DNA of 48,344 bases, from the NCBI GenBank assembly GCA_903925745.1, contig CAIYGQ010000335.1, positions 1 to 48,344 of the forward strand, given 5' to 3'. A model generated the notes under the pieces. That model made no database searches. It was not told the origin of the DNA and saw only the letters and a list, made by a program, of their open reading frames with translations. The stretch comes from an uncultured Actinomycetes bacterium. GTDB taxonomy: Bacteria > Actinomycetota > Acidimicrobiia > Acidimicrobiales > Microtrichaceae. The position numbers and the translations under genes were made by a program. Shown here piece by piece: positions 46,161 to 48,344 of this stretch; positions within the stretch are counted from its first letter, which is position 1, and each line of letters starts with the position of its first letter.

Positions 46161-47231
46161 GTGGGGGTTACCGACGGTAGCCAAACTCGGCTACAGTGCG
46201 GTCGCCGCCAGCGAGGGCGGCACAGTCCGAACCAGCGACCCGCCCGACCCGCTCCTCCGACGGCCCGGGCCCGACCAGGACGGTCCACCATCTCCTCCGC
46301 CAGCTCCACCTCCTCCAACTCCTCCGTCGCCACAACGGAAGCCAGCGCCGGATCCAGCTCCGGGGAGCGACTGCCCCACGGACGCATCTCGCCGATCAGC
46401 TCGATCCCGTTCTTCGTCGTCCACCTCCTCCCCTTCCTGGCGATCCTCACCGGAGTCACCTGGACGGCGGTGATCCTGTGTCTCGTCACCTACTGGGGTC
46501 GGATGTTCTTCATCACCGCCGGCTACCACCGCTACTTCTCGCATCGCACGTACCGGACGAGCCGGGCGTTCCAGTTCGTGCTCGCGTTCGGCGGTTCCAC
46601 GGCGGCCCAGAAGGGTCCCCTGTGGTGGGCTGGCCACCACCGGATCCACCACCGCTACACCGACACGATCGAGGACCCGCACACACCACGGAAGGGCTTC
46701 TGGTGGAGCCACGTCGGTTGGATCCTGTCCCGGGACACCAAGGACCAGCCGGAGTCGACCATGAAGGACTTCGCCAAGTACCCCGAGATCCGGTTCATCT
46801 CGAAGCACGACTGGATCGGACCCTGGAGCCTGGCCATCGCGTGCTTCCTGATCGGCGGGTGGCCGGGCCTGCTCATCGGGTTCTTCCTGTCGACAGTCCT
46901 GTTGTGGCACTCCACGTTCATGATCAACTCGCTCGCCCACGTGTTCGGTCGGCGGCGCTTCGACACCGATGACACCAGCCGCAACAACGCGTTGCTCGCC
47001 GTGCTCACGATGGGCGAGGGGTGGCACAACAACCACCACCGGCAGGCCTCGGTCTGCCGCCAGGGCCTGCGGTGGTACGAGGTCGACGTGACCTGGTACA
47101 TCCTGGCGCTGCTCGAGAAGCTCCACATCGTCTGGGGCGTGCGGAGGCCCCGGACGGCAGAGGATCGGATCGACCTGACCGAGGCACACGACGAGGACTT
47201 CGATCCCGACCGGGAGTCCGCAGCCGCCTGA
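46161..47231 (+). CDS. Membrane fatty acyl desaturase (stearoyl-CoA delta-9 type), start uncertain
   Basis: A di-iron membrane desaturase with the three histidine boxes HRYFSH (in AGYHRYFSHRTYRT), HHRIHH (AGHHRIHHRYTD) and HNNHH (GEGWHNNHHRQ), plus four hydrophobic stretches including FFVVHLLPFLAILTGV. It would introduce a cis double bond into an acyl-CoA or acyl lipid, as DesA3 does. The start is a problem. The only canonical in-frame start near the domain is GTG 46161, which lies upstream of the best promoter (TACAGT, 46192-46197). Downstream, the first candidate is ATC at 46290 with AGGA 9 nt before it, then CTG 46371. The coding domain is certain from about 46400. Confidence 0.9.
   Translation: MGVTDGSQTRLQCGRRQRGRHSPNQRPARPAPPTARARPGRSTISSASSTSSNSSVATTEASAGSSSGERLPHGRISPISSIPFFVVHLLPFLAILTGVTWTAVILCLVTYWGRMFFITAGYHRYFSHRTYRTSRAFQFVLAFGGSTAAQKGPLWWAGHHRIHHRYTDTIEDPHTPRKGFWWSHVGWILSRDTKDQPESTMKDFAKYPEIRFISKHDWIGPWSLAIACFLIGGWPGLLIGFFLSTVLLWHSTFMINSLAHVFGRRRFDTDDTSRNNALLAVLTMGEGWHNNHHRQASVCRQGLRWYEVDVTWYILALLEKLHIVWGVRRPRTAEDRIDLTEAHDEDFDPDRESAAA
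46177..46194. promoter_or_regulatory. 18-bp palindrome overlapping the desaturase promoter
   Basis: GTAGCC (46177-46182) and GGCTAC (46189-46194) are perfect reverse complements around AAACTC. The right arm overlaps the -10-like TACAGT (46192-46197), a typical repressor position, e.g. for a lipid-sensing regulator of desaturation. Confidence 0.55.
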
Positions 47232-47248
47232 GCGGACCGGCCACCCTC

Positions 47249-47254
47249 TAGGGT
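47249..47254 (+). promoter_or_regulatory. -10 box of the small membrane protein gene, leaderless type
   Basis: TAGGGT ends 6 nt before ATG 47261. Confidence 0.5.
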
Positions 47255-47260
47255 GAGCCC

Positions 47261-47563
47261 ATGGGTTGTGGATGCCTGATCGCGCTCGCCGCTGCGCTGT
47301 CGCCGCGGTTCGCGCTGTTCCTGGTCTGGTTGTTCACCGACCGGATCCCGGCGGCCTTCGACGGGAACTGGCTGTTCCCGGTCATCGGCTTCTTCCTCCT
47401 GCCCTGGACCACGCTCGCGTGGGCCGTCGCGTGGTCACCACTGGTCGGCATCGAGGGGTTCGGCTGGGCGATCGTCCTGCTCGGACTGGTCGTGGACCTC
47501 TCGACGCACGCCGCCTCCGCACAGACCCGCAGGCAGAACCGCTCCCGTCCCACCAGCGCCTGA
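47261..47563 (+). CDS. Small membrane protein of unknown function
   Basis: A 100-residue protein, MGCGCLIALAAALSPRFALFLVWLFTDRIPAAF at the start, then FPVIGFFLLPWTTLAWAVAW and WAIVLLGLVVDLSTHAA: three hydrophobic segments and a basic tail (QTRRQNRSR). Short proteins with this Leu-Trp-Leu-Phe-Thr-Asp and Leu-Pro-Trp-Thr-Thr pattern are widespread in actinobacteria, but I know no function. The K+ channel gene starts 10 nt after its stop, so the two probably form one transcript. Confidence 0.85.
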   Translation: MGCGCLIALAAALSPRFALFLVWLFTDRIPAAFDGNWLFPVIGFFLLPWTTLAWAVAWSPLVGIEGFGWAIVLLGLVVDLSTHAASAQTRRQNRSRPTSA

Positions 47564-47573
47564 GCCGACGACG

Positions 47574-48323
47574 GTGGTCCGGTCCGTCAGGGAACGCTGG
47601 CACGACTACCTGCGGCGTCCGTCCGAGCAACGCTCCATCGCGCCCGTCCTGCTGCTCACGGTCCTCGCGATCCTCCTGACCCCCGTCGTCGGCGACAGCC
47701 TGGCGGGACGCACGTCGATCATCGGACTGGTCGGCGTGGCCGCCGTCATGGCGCTCGTCCGGACCGGCGCCCACACCCGCCTGCGCACCGCGGCGGTGAT
47801 CGCCGTCGTGATCGCCATGCTCGCCGCCGGGTCGGTCAACACCGCCACCGACATCGGGACCGGCACCTGGCCCGCCATCGCCGCCGCCGCGATCTTCACC
47901 CTCCTGCTGCTCATCACCCCGACCGTCGTCCTGCTCCGCCTCCTGCTGCGCCCCCGCATCACCCTGGACACGCTGGCCGGCGCCCTCACCGCCTACCTCC
48001 AGATCGGGATCTTCTTCGGTTCGCTCTACCGGCTGATCGACCTGGTCGAGCCTGCGGCGTTCTTCACCGGGTCGTTGGTGCCCGATGCCCAGACGTTCCA
48101 GTACTTCAGCTTCATCACCCTGACCACCGTCGGCTACGGCGACCTGACCCCGGCCACGCCGGTGGGACAGACGCTCGCCATGTGCGAGGCCATCTTCGGG
48201 CAGGTGTTCCTGGTCACGGTCGTGGCCCTCACGGTGTCCAACCTGGGCAAGTCGATCCCGCACCGCCGGGGACTCCACGGCGACGAGGGCCCGCCCGACC
48301 ACGACCCACCCGCCGACGACTGA
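47574..48323 (+). CDS. Potassium channel-like protein (TVGYGD filter)
   Basis: A 249-residue membrane protein: four N-terminal hydrophobic helices (e.g. APVLLLTVLAILLTPVVG, AAVIAVVIAMLAAG), then an ion-channel module with outer helix ALTAYLQIGIFFGSLYRLI, pore helix and filter FSFITLTTVGYGDLTP (~180-190), and inner helix IFGQVFLVTVVALTVSNL. The filter is that of K+ channels. There is no cytoplasmic RCK/TrkA domain; the tail is short and His/Asp-rich, so gating is not by a ligand domain in the same chain. The first helices lack an obvious Arg-rich voltage sensor. GTG 47574 is 10 nt after the previous gene. Confidence 0.9.
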   Translation: MVRSVRERWHDYLRRPSEQRSIAPVLLLTVLAILLTPVVGDSLAGRTSIIGLVGVAAVMALVRTGAHTRLRTAAVIAVVIAMLAAGSVNTATDIGTGTWPAIAAAAIFTLLLLITPTVVLLRLLLRPRITLDTLAGALTAYLQIGIFFGSLYRLIDLVEPAAFFTGSLVPDAQTFQYFSFITLTTVGYGDLTPATPVGQTLAMCEAIFGQVFLVTVVALTVSNLGKSIPHRRGLHGDEGPPDHDPPADD

Positions 48324-48344
48324 GCCCGCCCCACCAGTGGGGAC

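Overview
This is a high-GC (roughly 70% or more by eye), densely coded chromosomal segment of about 45 protein genes. No tRNA, rRNA, CRISPR array, transposase or phage gene was seen. The gene content points to Actinomycetota. It includes a steroid ring-C/D module (ipdA, ipdB, ipdC, echA20), an F420-type luciferase-like oxidoreductase, MptB-like and GT87 mannosyltransferases, an Rpf-like muralytic protein and a CtpE-like calcium ATPase. Paralogue style and the mixture of genes suggest an Acidimicrobiia-like lineage rather than Mycobacterium itself, but that is inference. Many first genes have a TAnnnT box only 6-9 nt before the start codon, so leaderless transcription looks common.

Layout. 1-354: tail of a methyltransferase. 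469-2309: TetR regulator and alkane hydroxylase AlkB. 2376-5185: two polyprenol-phosphate-mannose-type glycosyltransferases (minus). 5259-7175: M90 peptidase and divergent RmuC. 7206-9449: a pair of acyl-CoA dehydrogenases (minus). 9614-12243: xylAB. 12325-15099: ipdC-ipdB-ipdA (minus). 15192-19491: lipoprotein, EchA20, DUF1023 hydrolase, SDR and F420-type oxidoreductase. 19518-21092: an alkaline-phosphatase-superfamily protein with apparently permuted motif order. 21201-22879: DUF35 protein plus SCP-x-type thiolase. 22869-24119: MFS exporter. 24191-29905: a four-gene, stop/start-overlapping glycosyltransferase operon. 29927-33179: UbiB-like kinase and a DEAD/DEAH helicase. 33248-35877: CYP125-like P450, a SnoaL-like protein and an unrecognised protein. 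35908-38917: dienelactone hydrolase, solitary ParA, MFS. 38959-40926: molybdopterin oxidoreductase. 40954-45429: Fe superoxide dismutase, MauE-like protein, CtpE-like ATPase, VIT-family transporter. 45469-48323: Rpf-like protein, acyl desaturase, small membrane protein and a K+ channel.

How it fits together. A large share of the genes handle hydrophobic carbon: alkane hydroxylation, acyl-CoA beta-oxidation, steroid C/D-ring opening, a P450, a thiolase-DUF35 pair and a desaturase. The most useful non-coding observation is a palindrome, CTGAC-N5-GTCAG, found in front of three separate degradation transcription units: the acyl-CoA dehydrogenase pair, ipdABC, and DUF35-thiolase. It looks like the operator of one shared repressor and is unlike the KstR2 site that controls ipdAB in mycobacteria. 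The window also holds several short tandem duplications, most inside or beside genes, and hairpins between convergent genes.
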